Below are positions 1-7,877 of a stretch of 9,840 bases of DNA, piece after piece (position 1 is the stretch's first letter; every line of letters starts with the position of its first letter). The stretch comes from Mariprofundaceae bacterium (GTDB taxonomy: Bacteria > Pseudomonadota > Zetaproteobacteria > Mariprofundales > Mariprofundaceae): positions 1-9,840 of the forward strand of contig JAUZQP010000183.1 of NCBI GenBank assembly GCA_030950965.1. Reading direction: 5' to 3'. The notes under the pieces are model-generated. The model was not told the origin of the DNA, did not search any database, and worked only from the letters and a program-made list of their open reading frames with translations. The position numbers were made by a program, and so were the translations under genes.

Positions 1-1308
1 TCATGATTGTTTCCTTTCGTTTAACCACGCAATACGTTGATTGAGGGTGCGCTCAAAACCGCGTTCAACAGGTTTGTACAACACGGTTTCGGCCATTGCA
101 TCGGGGAAGTGCCGTTGTTTGACCACGGCATCGGGCGCATCATGGGCATATTGGTAACCCTGCCCATGCCCCAGCTCTTCCATCAGTTTGGTCGGTGCAT
201 TGCGCAAATGGTTGGGTACACCAAGGTTTTGCGTCTCTTTGGCAAGTTTCCGCGCTGCCTTTTCTGCCATATAGAGGGCATTGCTTTTGGGTGCGAGCGC
301 CAAATAGACCGTCGCTTGAAATAAACCTTGCTCGCCTTCGGGGGAGCCGAGAATATCAAACATACGTGCGGCATCGAGGCAAACATTCAGCGCTTTGGGG
401 TCGGCTAAACCAATGTCTTCGGTCGCCATGCGAATCAAACGGCGCGCCAAATAACGCGGTTCCTCACCCGCTTCTAACATGCGTGCCAGCCAATAGATGG
501 CAGCATCGGGGTCGGAGTCACGCACCGATTTTTGCAGGGCGGAGATGATGTCGTAATGGGCATCGCCTTGACGGTCATGGGCGGCTTGCTTGCGTCCCCA
601 TTGCTGCTGCACGCTGGCATGGCCCCAGTGTGTTGCAGGATTAAGATCGAACAGCGTTTGCAGGGCGTTGATGGCGTAACGGGCATCGCCATCGGCCATC
701 TGCGCCAACCATGAGACCGCATCATCAGCGACGGAAAAATCGCTGTGACTTTGCTGCACTTGGTCAATAGCGCGGCGCACAATGCGTTGCAGGGCATCGT
801 TACTTAAAGCTTCTAGGACGACAATACGGCAGCGCGATAACAGTGCGTTGTTGATGGAAAAAGAGGGGTTTTCTGTGGTTGCGCCAATCAGTAGCAGACT
901 GCCGTCCTCCATCGACGGCAACAGTACATCTTGCTGGGCTTTGTTAAAACGGTGAATTTCATCGAGAAAGAGGATATGGCAACGCTGTTCGCGCCGTGCG
1001 GTGTCGATAATCTGCTGCACTTCGCGTTTGCCAGCCGACACGGCGGACAACGTGGTTAAGGGCAGGTCGGCAGCCGCTGCCATCATGCTGGCGAGGGTGG
1101 TTTTACCCACCCCAGGCGGCCCCCAAAAAATACAGGAGCTGGCACGTCCATCACGCAGAGCGGATGCTAACCAACCATGTTCATCAAGCAGGGATTCATG
1201 GCCTTCTATGTCATCCAGCGAACAGGGGCGAAGGCGGTGTGCCAGCGGTGCGTGATCGCTGGTGCTCGCCTTCGGTTCCGCAGGAAAAAGCGAAGGTTGT
1301 CCGATCAA
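1..1308 (-). CDS. rarA: RarA (MgsA/YcaJ) replication-associated AAA+ ATPase
   Basis: Replication-associated recombination protein A is a cytosolic AAA+ ATPase of the clamp-loader branch that acts at stalled or gapped replication forks. The 435 residues are the usual family length and the gene is complete; its stop codon is the first three bases of the window. Visible motifs are Walker A GPPGVGKT (63-70), Walker B LFLDEIHRFNK (113-123), sensor 1 GATTENPSF (142-150), the arginine-finger segment LLSRCR (156-161), sensor 2 around GDARYAINAL (207-216), and a C-terminal oligomerisation region with ARRLIRMATEDIGLADP. The start is TTG at 1306-1308, overlapping the TGA of the upstream fadL-like gene as TTGA. 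No Shine-Dalgarno site is visible and the next in-frame Met (about residue 75) would delete Walker A, so coupled re-initiation on TTG is inferred. Residues 4-8 (QPSLF) resemble a beta-clamp-binding motif. Family assignment is firm; the exact start is less so. Confidence 0.96.
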   Translation of the reverse strand: MIGQPSLFPAEPKASTSDHAPLAHRLRPCSLDDIEGHESLLDEHGWLASALRDGRASSCIFWGPPGVGKTTLASMMAAAADLPLTTLSAVSAGKREVQQIIDTARREQRCHILFLDEIHRFNKAQQDVLLPSMEDGSLLLIGATTENPSFSINNALLSRCRIVVLEALSNDALQRIVRRAIDQVQQSHSDFSVADDAVSWLAQMADGDARYAINALQTLFDLNPATHWGHASVQQQWGRKQAAHDRQGDAHYDIISALQKSVRDSDPDAAIYWLARMLEAGEEPRYLARRLIRMATEDIGLADPKALNVCLDAARMFDILGSPEGEQGLFQATVYLALAPKSNALYMAEKAARKLAKETQNLGVPNHLRNAPTKLMEELGHGQGYQYAHDAPDAVVKQRHFPDAMAETVLYKPVERGFERTLNQRIAWLNERKQS

Positions 1309-2435
1309 AACGTCTTGCTGAGAGATACACCCAAAGTTTCGCCACGGTCGCGGTATGAGCCTGCATAGACCCCCGTTACCTTTTGGGTGCTATGGAAAGT
1401 GTAGGAGTAGGCAATATCCAACATCATATTAAACATATCACCACCGAAGCCAACGCTAAGGCGATGCCCTGCTTGATCGGATACGGTGGGTTGAAAAGCG
1501 GCTTTTTTATTTGCCCCTTGATCGTAGGCGTAACCAAAACGGAACGCTGAATCACGTCGCCACAGCCATGTGAGACCAGCGCGAATATTCACCGTGTCAC
1601 GTAAAGATGTCGGTACAGCCATCAGCGTGGTGCCATTGTTGTTTTGCACGCTCATATCTTTGACTGCCGACCAGCGACTCCATTCGGCATCGAGCTCCCA
1701 ACGCAGTGCATCAGCCGTATCATGGGCAATGCCCACACCCATTTGATCGGGAAGATCAAGGCGCAGCAGGGCATTTTTATCGGATAACTGTAAACGGGGT
1801 GCTTTGCGTAGCATCACGCCCATACGCCATAAAGGAGCCATTTTCCAGCTCACACTGACATGCGCACCGAAGCCAGATTTATCTTTGCCTGCAAAGCTAG
1901 CTGCGCCTTGCTGCATCACGGCTTTTGCTTGATAAAAATCCACACCATGAGCTATCGACAGGGTGGAGCTTGCCACATAGACCAAATCCAAGGTCGCACG
2001 GCGTACACGCAACCAGCTATCCGCTGCTGTTGGCATGCCTGGTGACCACATGGTGCTGTTGTGAAATGGCGTGGTCAGCGAAGCTCCCAAACCAAAGTTG
2101 CTGCTATGCGGCATCCATGTGATATGCGTGGAGACAGCATCCGCTGCGCCACCCAAGTTTGGTAGCACGGCCGTTGGCGTTTTTAGCGAGTTGTTGCGGT
2201 AGCGACCATTGGAATTGACCTGAATCGTCAATCCTTCACTCCAACCAATGGCAGCAGGGTTGTACGAGGCAGCAGAAGCGTCATACACGCCTGCAATCAC
2301 CGCATTTGCCGAGCCAACGCCTGAGATCGAAAAGTCTTCGTTGGCAAAAGCTGCCGCTTGGGCGTTGATGCCAGTCATCATCATAGCGGCGAGCAGGGGA
2401 ATACCTGCATACCAGTGTTGCCATGATTTATTCAT
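1305..2435 (-). CDS. FadL/OmpP1/TodX-family outer-membrane transport protein
   Basis: Predicted outer-membrane beta-barrel of the FadL family, whose members let long-chain fatty acids, aromatics or other hydrophobic compounds cross the outer membrane. The 376 residues begin with a signal peptide (basic start MNKSW, hydrophobic stretch to about residue 25, then AQAAA as cleavage region near 27-29). The mature N-terminus ANEDFSISGVGSANAV followed by SYNPAAIGW (57-65) carries the FadL hallmark Asn-Pro-Ala. The rest alternates polar and hydrophobic residues as beta-strands do, and the chain ends in Phe as many barrel proteins do. It is shorter than E. coli FadL (about 446 residues), closer to the smaller members of the family. 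The ATG at 2433-2435 has a GGAGGA site four bases upstream that lies inside the end of lolA, so the two genes are translationally coupled. The substrate cannot be told from sequence, so I give no gene symbol. Confidence 0.88.
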   Translation of the reverse strand: MNKSWQHWYAGIPLLAAMMMTGINAQAAAFANEDFSISGVGSANAVIAGVYDASAASYNPAAIGWSEGLTIQVNSNGRYRNNSLKTPTAVLPNLGGAADAVSTHITWMPHSSNFGLGASLTTPFHNSTMWSPGMPTAADSWLRVRRATLDLVYVASSTLSIAHGVDFYQAKAVMQQGAASFAGKDKSGFGAHVSVSWKMAPLWRMGVMLRKAPRLQLSDKNALLRLDLPDQMGVGIAHDTADALRWELDAEWSRWSAVKDMSVQNNNGTTLMAVPTSLRDTVNIRAGLTWLWRRDSAFRFGYAYDQGANKKAAFQPTVSDQAGHRLSVGFGGDMFNMMLDIAYSYTFHSTQKVTGVYAGSYRDRGETLGVSLSKTF

Positions 2436-3075
2436 TCAGTCCTCCAGCAGCGGATACAGCGGTGCTAATCACATCGACACCCTTAGGGACATCGAAATGA
2501 AACAAAGCTTCATCGGGTTGGTGTTTGATAATTTTTTTCAATGTAATGCGATTGCGGTTGTCCAGCGCATCGCGACTTTCCAGCCATGCGGGCATGCCAT
2601 CAGCTAGCGATAACCAGACATCTTGTTTGTCACCAATGCGAATATGGTAGGTGTATTTTTCACCCGGTGAACCCAGCAACGTGATCTCTTCACTTTTCAC
2701 ATCACCATTGAGCAAACGCATGACCACAGGATCGACCGATTCCAAACCTTGCAGCCATTGTGCCTGCATTAAGTCGGGTTCGTACAGCCATACGCCTTCA
2801 CCATTGCTGATATACAGTTGCTCATAAGGCTTGGTGTATTGCCAGCGGAATCGACCAGGGCGCGCTACTGCCAGTGTACCACCATAGACCTGCGTTGCTT
2901 CATCGGTGAACACAATGGTTTGCTCAAACTCGCAGGTGAACCCTTGGGTTTGTGCCAACATGTTTAGTCCCTCTTGCAAGGCTTTGGGCAGTGCACCTGC
3001 CGTGGCGATACTACTTGCACCCATCAACACACAGGCAAAGCAGCACATCACTGCCATCATTATTTTTTTATTCAC
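2428..3075 (-). CDS. lolA: LolA periplasmic outer-membrane lipoprotein carrier
   Basis: LolA is the periplasmic chaperone that takes mature lipoproteins from the inner-membrane LolCDE transporter and passes them to the outer membrane. The 215-residue precursor has an N-terminal signal peptide (NKK, hydrophobic core with three Cys, then TAGA, cleavage around residue 26-28). The central block ARPGRFRWQYTKPYEQL (71-87) followed by SNGEGVWLYEPDL (90-102) is the family signature; its bulky hydrophobics line the lipid-binding cavity. The C-terminal part (LFHFDVPKGVDVI) also matches the family. The start is GTG at 3073-3075, with a GAGGGA Shine-Dalgarno site at 3081-3086 (5-base spacing), overlapping the ftsK stop as GTGA. 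An alternative ATG at residue 6 or 7 is possible but would remove the positively charged start of the signal peptide. It sits directly after ftsK, as in many proteobacteria. Confidence 0.94.
   Translation of the reverse strand: MNKKIMMAVMCCFACVLMGASSIATAGALPKALQEGLNMLAQTQGFTCEFEQTIVFTDEATQVYGGTLAVARPGRFRWQYTKPYEQLYISNGEGVWLYEPDLMQAQWLQGLESVDPVVMRLLNGDVKSEEITLLGSPGEKYTYHIRIGDKQDVWLSLADGMPAWLESRDALDNRNRITLKKIIKHQPDEALFHFDVPKGVDVISTAVSAAGGLNE
2440..2445 (-). promoter_or_regulatory. Ribosome-binding site of the fadL-like gene, inside lolA
   Basis: GGAGGA on the minus strand, four bases before the ATG of the fadL-like gene. It is read as the Gly-Gly pair near the C-terminus of LolA, so ribosomes finishing lolA pass directly over the start site of the next gene. 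This supports coupling and confirms the ATG at 2435. Confidence 0.75.
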
Positions 3076-5600
3076 ACACTTCCCTCATCCACATTCCGCG
3101 ACAATATCTGTCGGATACCACCGGTGCCTGGTGCCGATACAATACCATCGCGTTCCATGTGATCGACAATACGGCTGGCACGGTTGTAACCAATGCGTAA
3201 ATGCCGTTGCACCATAGAAACCGAACACTGCCCTTTTTCAATCACCAGTGCAGCAGCTTCGTTATATTTTTCGTCTTTGTCTTCCGCTTCACCTGCGCCT
3301 GCACCACTGTCAGGCTGCGCCTCTAAGACCTCTTCGTGGTACTCTGGCGCACCTTGAGTCTTCAGGTGTGCGGTGACCGCTTGCACTTCAGCATCGGTGA
3401 CAAAAGCACCATGAACACGGGACATGTTACAGCCACCAGTCATTAACAGTGCATCGCCCATACCGAGTAGTTGCTCAGCACCCATTTGGTCAAGAATCGT
3501 CCGCGCATCAATACGTGACGACACGCGAAATGCCAAACGGCTGGGTAGATTCGCCTTAATCAATCCTGTAATCACATCGACGCTGGGACGCTGCGTCGCA
3601 AGGATCAGGTGTACCCCTGCGGCGCGTGCTTTTTGTGCTAAACGGCAAATGGACTGCTCCACGTCTTTACCTGCTACCATCATCAAGTCTGCCAACTCAT
3701 CAATCACAATCACGATGAATGGTAGATGTTTCATAGCACTTTTTTCTGCGGCAGCTTGATTATAGCTGGCTAAATTACGTACTTTAGCATCGGACATCAG
3801 CTGATAACGGCGCTCCATTTCAAACACGGCCCAATCCAGTGCTCGCGCGGCTTTTTTCGGGTTGGTTACTACGGGAACCAGCAAATGCGGAATATCGTTA
3901 TACATCGACAGCTCCAGCATTTTGGGATCCACCATAATCATACGCAGCGTTTCGGGCGTGTGGCGCATTAACATGGAACAGATCATGGTATTTACCGATA
4001 CCGACTTACCTGAACCCGTGGTACCAGCGACCAGTAAATGCGGCATGCTCGCCAAGTCTGTGACCACGGGGCGACCTGCAATATCCACCCCCAGTGCCAT
4101 GGGGAGTAATTTATCGGCGACGTTGAAAGCATCGCTGTCCAACACCTCTTGTAGGCTCACCATTTGCCGCTTTTTGTTCGGAATTTCTATTCCAATCACA
4201 TGCTTACCAGGAATGTTCCCCGCCACGCGTACACTGATTGCTGCCATGCTGCGCGCCAAATCATCTTGCAAACCGATAATGCGCGACACCTTGGTGCCAG
4301 GGGCGGGTTGGTATTCAAACTGAATCACTACAGGACCTGGCTTGACGGCTTTAACCGTGCCTTCAATCTTATAGTCGCGTAATTTATCTTCCATGAGCAC
4401 ACCCAGGCGTTGCAACTCCTCGGGGCTGTAATCTTCGCGTACGCCAGATGTTGGCTTAAAGAGGTTTAATGAAGGCAAGGTAAATGCATCGCTGTGCGCC
4501 TTTTCCTCTGGCTGCGTAGCAAGGGTCAGTGCATGATTGAGCAATACATCATCGGGTAGCTCTAGGGTATGCAGTTCCAAATCAACAGGCGGTAACGTTT
4601 CGTCATTGACGGCAGCATGATCAATGGGATGGACTACTGCGTTTTGCTCATCAAGTAAGGGTTCGTTTGATTCCAGTAATTCATCGGGAATATCATCCAT
4701 GCCCATTTGATTCAACTCCGCTGCCAATTGCGGTGCATCTTTACTGCTGGTCGCTTCAACAACGGCATGTGCCTTAGGTAGCTGCCGTGCTACCTGATCC
4801 AAAATACGATCAAGGGTAAGGGTATCAATCATCCTTTCTGGCATACTGGGTGCCGCTTTTGGTGCAGTCTCGGAGGGGGGCACTGCTGGACTGGCTGCCT
4901 CATCAGTGCGCGTTTTTTCTATCAAAGCGTCAAGCTTTATCTCTTGCGATTGATCCAACACAGTTTGAATATGCTGCTGCCGCTCTTTGCGCTGTCGTTC
5001 ACGGTGTTCAATCCGTTCGCGTCGTCGCTGTATTCGGCAATGCAGCCATGCCATGAACAGCTTATATTGTTGTCGGCTCTGTTTGAGTGAGCGTGATAGA
5101 TAACGAAGGTTGTCAGCGATGGAAAATTCCGTTGCCAGGATAAGACTACTCAAGGTCAATGCCAAAAGTATGAGGCTTAAACCCCAAAAACCTAACGGTA
5201 AACGTAAACTTTCGGCAATCAACATGCCTAAAACACCACCACTACCTGCGGCTAAAACAGCCCCTCCCATCGTCAAGGCTTGGCTATGTAAATGCAATAA
5301 AGCACCGAGAAATATAACCGTGGGTAGCCACAATGCAGCGCGCCAATGTCCCGTGATGGAGGTGCGTTCCATCGCTATACGCACCGTCCACAGCAGCAGC
5401 ATGGGCAGCAGCACAAAAGCCGCCTGCCCAAACAACTGAAACAACCCATCACTCAGCCATGCTCCGACCATCCCCATCGTGTTACTGGGCACACTATCGG
5501 TGGCATGGTTAAATGAAGGATCGGCAGGGGAGTAACTCACCAACGCTGTGCCAAGGGCAACCGTCACTGCCAGTAGTAGCAGCGTTAATGCTTCACGCAT
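3072..5600 (-). CDS. ftsK: FtsK DNA translocase
   Basis: FtsK is the septum-anchored DNA pump that clears chromosome termini from the closing septum and activates XerCD recombination at dif. The 842 residues show four to five membrane segments in the first 160 (about 4-24, 54-74, 88-104, 110-130, 134-156). A charged cytoplasmic linker spans about 160-385, and the alpha/beta motor about 386-750. The motor has Walker A GTTGSGKS (526-533), Walker B FIVIVIDELADLM (628-640) and ATQRPSVDVITGLIKANLP (668-686). A winged-helix gamma domain spans about 778-835; its GYNRASRIVDHMERDGIVS (804-822) is the DNA-reading and XerD-contacting helix region known from E. coli. The linker is far shorter than in E. 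coli FtsK (about 1329 residues in total). The ATG lies 17 bases after the rnj stop without a recognisable Shine-Dalgarno sequence, and no better in-frame start exists before an upstream stop at 5625-5627. Confidence 0.97.
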   Translation of the reverse strand: MREALTLLLLAVTVALGTALVSYSPADPSFNHATDSVPSNTMGMVGAWLSDGLFQLFGQAAFVLLPMLLLWTVRIAMERTSITGHWRAALWLPTVIFLGALLHLHSQALTMGGAVLAAGSGGVLGMLIAESLRLPLGFWGLSLILLALTLSSLILATEFSIADNLRYLSRSLKQSRQQYKLFMAWLHCRIQRRRERIEHRERQRKERQQHIQTVLDQSQEIKLDALIEKTRTDEAASPAVPPSETAPKAAPSMPERMIDTLTLDRILDQVARQLPKAHAVVEATSSKDAPQLAAELNQMGMDDIPDELLESNEPLLDEQNAVVHPIDHAAVNDETLPPVDLELHTLELPDDVLLNHALTLATQPEEKAHSDAFTLPSLNLFKPTSGVREDYSPEELQRLGVLMEDKLRDYKIEGTVKAVKPGPVVIQFEYQPAPGTKVSRIIGLQDDLARSMAAISVRVAGNIPGKHVIGIEIPNKKRQMVSLQEVLDSDAFNVADKLLPMALGVDIAGRPVVTDLASMPHLLVAGTTGSGKSVSVNTMICSMLMRHTPETLRMIMVDPKMLELSMYNDIPHLLVPVVTNPKKAARALDWAVFEMERRYQLMSDAKVRNLASYNQAAAEKSAMKHLPFIVIVIDELADLMMVAGKDVEQSICRLAQKARAAGVHLILATQRPSVDVITGLIKANLPSRLAFRVSSRIDARTILDQMGAEQLLGMGDALLMTGGCNMSRVHGAFVTDAEVQAVTAHLKTQGAPEYHEEVLEAQPDSGAGAGEAEDKDEKYNEAAALVIEKGQCSVSMVQRHLRIGYNRASRIVDHMERDGIVSAPGTGGIRQILSRNVDEGSV

Positions 5601-5617
5601 AATAACAAATAGATCGT

Positions 5618-7279
5618 TTAAACTTCAACGACCACAGGTAAAACCATAGGGCGACGCTTAATGTGACGCTTACACCAACGACGCAACCAGACGCGAACGT
5701 CTTCGGTAACTTGATCAAGGTCAGCTAAGTTTTCTTTACTCTGCTGCCTCAAATAATGCGCCAATTCATCGGTTGCCTTATCTAAAACATCATCACTGAG
5801 GTCTTCGTGCAATACGCCTCGCGCCAGTAATTCCGGTGTCATCAATAGCGTGCCTTCGTTGCGGCTGAGCACCACGGTCACAGCGATAATCCCATCGTCT
5901 GCCAAGGTGCGACGATCACGCAAGACCAAGTCATCCAGTTCATCACGGCTCATGCCATCAACAAACACAGCACCTGCATGGAAGCTATCACCGCGACGGA
6001 TTTTCTTGCTATCCACCACGACCATCTGACCATTTTCTGCCATGACCGTACGTTCAAACGGAATGCCTGCTGCTGTCGCCAAGGATTGATGCTCGACCAA
6101 GTTGCGGTATTCACCATGAACAGGGTAAAAGTAACGGGGACGGGTAAGCTGCATCATCATTTTCAATTCATGCGCTTGAGCATGCCCCGACACATGCAAA
6201 TGTGCCTGACCAGCATGTAAAATACGTGCGCCACGACGGTAAATATGATTAAACAAACCAGCAATCACACGCTCATTACCAGGAATGTTAGAGGATGAGA
6301 AAATCACCAAATCACCTTCACCTAAACGCAAGCCAGTAAATTTATTTTGCGCAATACGTGCTAAGGCGGCACGCCATTCACCTTGTGATCCTGTGGCAAT
6401 AATCAGCAACTCACGGTCAGGCAAGGCATCAATCTGTTTGATGTCAATCAAGCTACCGCCTGGAATGTTCAAACGACCCAAATCGCGGGTAATCCCCACG
6501 TTTTTATCGAGGCTACGACCCGCCAATGCTACGCTGCGACCATTGGCAACCGCAGCATCAATAATCTGCTGAATGCGGAACATATTAGAGGCAAACGTAG
6601 TGACGATCACTTTGCCTTTGCAACCGCCAATAGCTTGACGCAACGCAGGTGCAACCGAACGTTCAGATGGGCAAGATCCGCTGCGTGTAGCATTGGTCGA
6701 ATCGGAAGCCAGCAGCAAGACACCGCGATCACCCAAACGGGAAAACCGATGGATCGGTGTTGGCCGACCATCAACAGGCGAAGGGTCAAAACGGAAGTCA
6801 CCCGTATGAACAATCGCGCCCAACGGCGTATGTACCACGATAGAGGCTGCATCCATGATTGAGTGGGTAACGGGAATCGCTTCAACCGTGAACGGTCCAA
6901 CAGGGATTTCATCTTCGAGGCTGAGCGGACGTAAATCTGCTTTGAGGTGGTGTTCTGTGAGTTTAGATTGCACCAAAGCCAAGGTGACAGGCGTGCCATA
7001 CACAGGGATTCCCCCCAACTGTGGCAGTAGAAACGGTACAGCACCGATATGATCTTCATGCCCATGAGTCAACAATAAGGCATGCAACGTCAAGCCCATC
7101 GTTTTTAAGGCTGAAATATCAGGGATGACCAAATCGACACCATGTTGACCTGGTGCAGGAAAGCCCATGCCGCAATCGACAATGACTGCATCATTACCGA
7201 GGGTATAGACCATCATGTTTTTGCCGAACTCACCGACTCCGCCAAAAGGCATGCAACGAATGCGTTGTGAATGTGACAT
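5618..7279 (-). CDS. rnj: Ribonuclease J (beta-CASP metallo-beta-lactamase RNase)
   Basis: RNase J is a cytosolic zinc-dependent nuclease with endonucleolytic and 5'-to-3' exonucleolytic activity in mRNA decay and rRNA processing. The 553 residues match the usual length. Metal-binding motifs of the lactamase fold are THGHEDHIG (71-79), His139 in PVTHS, and Asp161 in HTGDFRFD (158-165). SDSTNAT (192-198) is the conserved RNase J segment before the beta-CASP insert. The beta-CASP motifs follow, with HVSGHAQAHEL (362-372) and YPVHGEYRNL (385-394), and a C-terminal domain runs from about 450. The ATG overlaps the pyrE stop by one base (TAATG), and GAGGAG at 7287-7292 lies seven bases upstream, a strong coupled start. 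RNase J is less usual in gammaproteobacteria, which rely on RNase E, so the gene is also a lineage clue. Family assignment is near certain. Confidence 0.96.
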   Translation of the reverse strand: MSHSQRIRCMPFGGVGEFGKNMMVYTLGNDAVIVDCGMGFPAPGQHGVDLVIPDISALKTMGLTLHALLLTHGHEDHIGAVPFLLPQLGGIPVYGTPVTLALVQSKLTEHHLKADLRPLSLEDEIPVGPFTVEAIPVTHSIMDAASIVVHTPLGAIVHTGDFRFDPSPVDGRPTPIHRFSRLGDRGVLLLASDSTNATRSGSCPSERSVAPALRQAIGGCKGKVIVTTFASNMFRIQQIIDAAVANGRSVALAGRSLDKNVGITRDLGRLNIPGGSLIDIKQIDALPDRELLIIATGSQGEWRAALARIAQNKFTGLRLGEGDLVIFSSSNIPGNERVIAGLFNHIYRRGARILHAGQAHLHVSGHAQAHELKMMMQLTRPRYFYPVHGEYRNLVEHQSLATAAGIPFERTVMAENGQMVVVDSKKIRRGDSFHAGAVFVDGMSRDELDDLVLRDRRTLADDGIIAVTVVLSRNEGTLLMTPELLARGVLHEDLSDDVLDKATDELAHYLRQQSKENLADLDQVTEDVRVWLRRWCKRHIKRRPMVLPVVVEV

Positions 7280-7854
7280 TAAGCAACTCCTCGACTACCG
7301 GGCTTGATAGCCGCGACACCTTGAGCGCACAAGGGACATGCGTCAGTAGTATAAGTTTCCACATCAATCTCAATCACCGTTTCAAACGGTATATCAAAAC
7401 GATCTGCGCTGGCAGGAGCGCGATCTACGACTGCCATGATTTTGATCGGAGTGCCACCATGAGCACGCACCACGGTCATGCATTCACGCACAGAGCCACC
7501 CGTGGTGATCACGTCTTCTACCACGAGCAACCGTGTACCTTCGGGAATCGTAAAGCCACGACGCAGTTGCATCTCACCCTCTTTACGCTCGGTAAAAATA
7601 AAGGGCTTATTGAGTGCTCGTGCCACTTCGTGACCAATAATCAAGCCGCCCAATGCAGGTGAAACCACCATATCAATATCATCAGGGTTCACTTTTTCTG
7701 CCAAAGCAGCAGCCAGTTGTGCCGCCTTTTTTGGGTGCATTAACACCAATGCTGATTGTAAATAACGTGCTGAGTGACGACCGCTAGAGAGCACAAAATG
7801 CCCATTCAAAAGCGCGCCTGCATCTTCATAGAGATCAAGCAATTCTTGTTTCAT
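7279..7854 (-). CDS. pyrE: Orotate phosphoribosyltransferase PyrE
   Basis: PyrE joins orotate to PRPP to give orotidine 5'-phosphate, the fifth step of pyrimidine synthesis, in the cytosol. Using the ATG at 7852-7854 the protein has 191 residues. It carries the PRPP-binding loop LLVVEDVITTGGSVRE (109-124) and an N-terminal GHFVLSSGRHSARYL (18-32) typical of orotate enzymes. The tail DACPLCAQGVAAIKPGSRG (171-189) is typical of the Thermus-like PyrE group rather than the E. coli group. The reading frame stays open to a GTG at 7908, giving 209 residues, and has another ATG at 7875. I prefer 7854 because AAGGA (7860-7864) sits five bases before it, the family normally begins near this point, and the upstream extension falls inside a long inverted repeat. 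It is the first gene of the pyrE-rnj-ftsK-lolA-fadL-rarA chain. Confidence 0.93.
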   Translation of the reverse strand: MKQELLDLYEDAGALLNGHFVLSSGRHSARYLQSALVLMHPKKAAQLAAALAEKVNPDDIDMVVSPALGGLIIGHEVARALNKPFIFTERKEGEMQLRRGFTIPEGTRLLVVEDVITTGGSVRECMTVVRAHGGTPIKIMAVVDRAPASADRFDIPFETVIEIDVETYTTDACPLCAQGVAAIKPGSRGVA

Positions 7855-7859
7855 ATCAT

Positions 7860-7864
7860 TCCTT
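7860..7864 (-). promoter_or_regulatory. Ribosome-binding site that sets the pyrE start
   Basis: On the minus strand AAGGA lies five bases before the ATG at 7852-7854. The alternative upstream starts (ATG at 7875, GTG at 7908) have poorer or badly spaced sites, so this element decides the start chosen for pyrE. Confidence 0.7.
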
Positions 7865-7877
7865 CTGTCTTCCATAC

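Noticed and set aside
3862..4323. A 153-codon plus-strand frame opposite ftsK
   Set aside because: Antisense to the conserved Walker A region of FtsK; open only as a shadow of that gene's codon use.
6607..7065. A 152-codon minus-strand frame inside rnj
   Set aside because: It lies fully within the RNase J gene in another frame, and its translation shows no family-like pattern.
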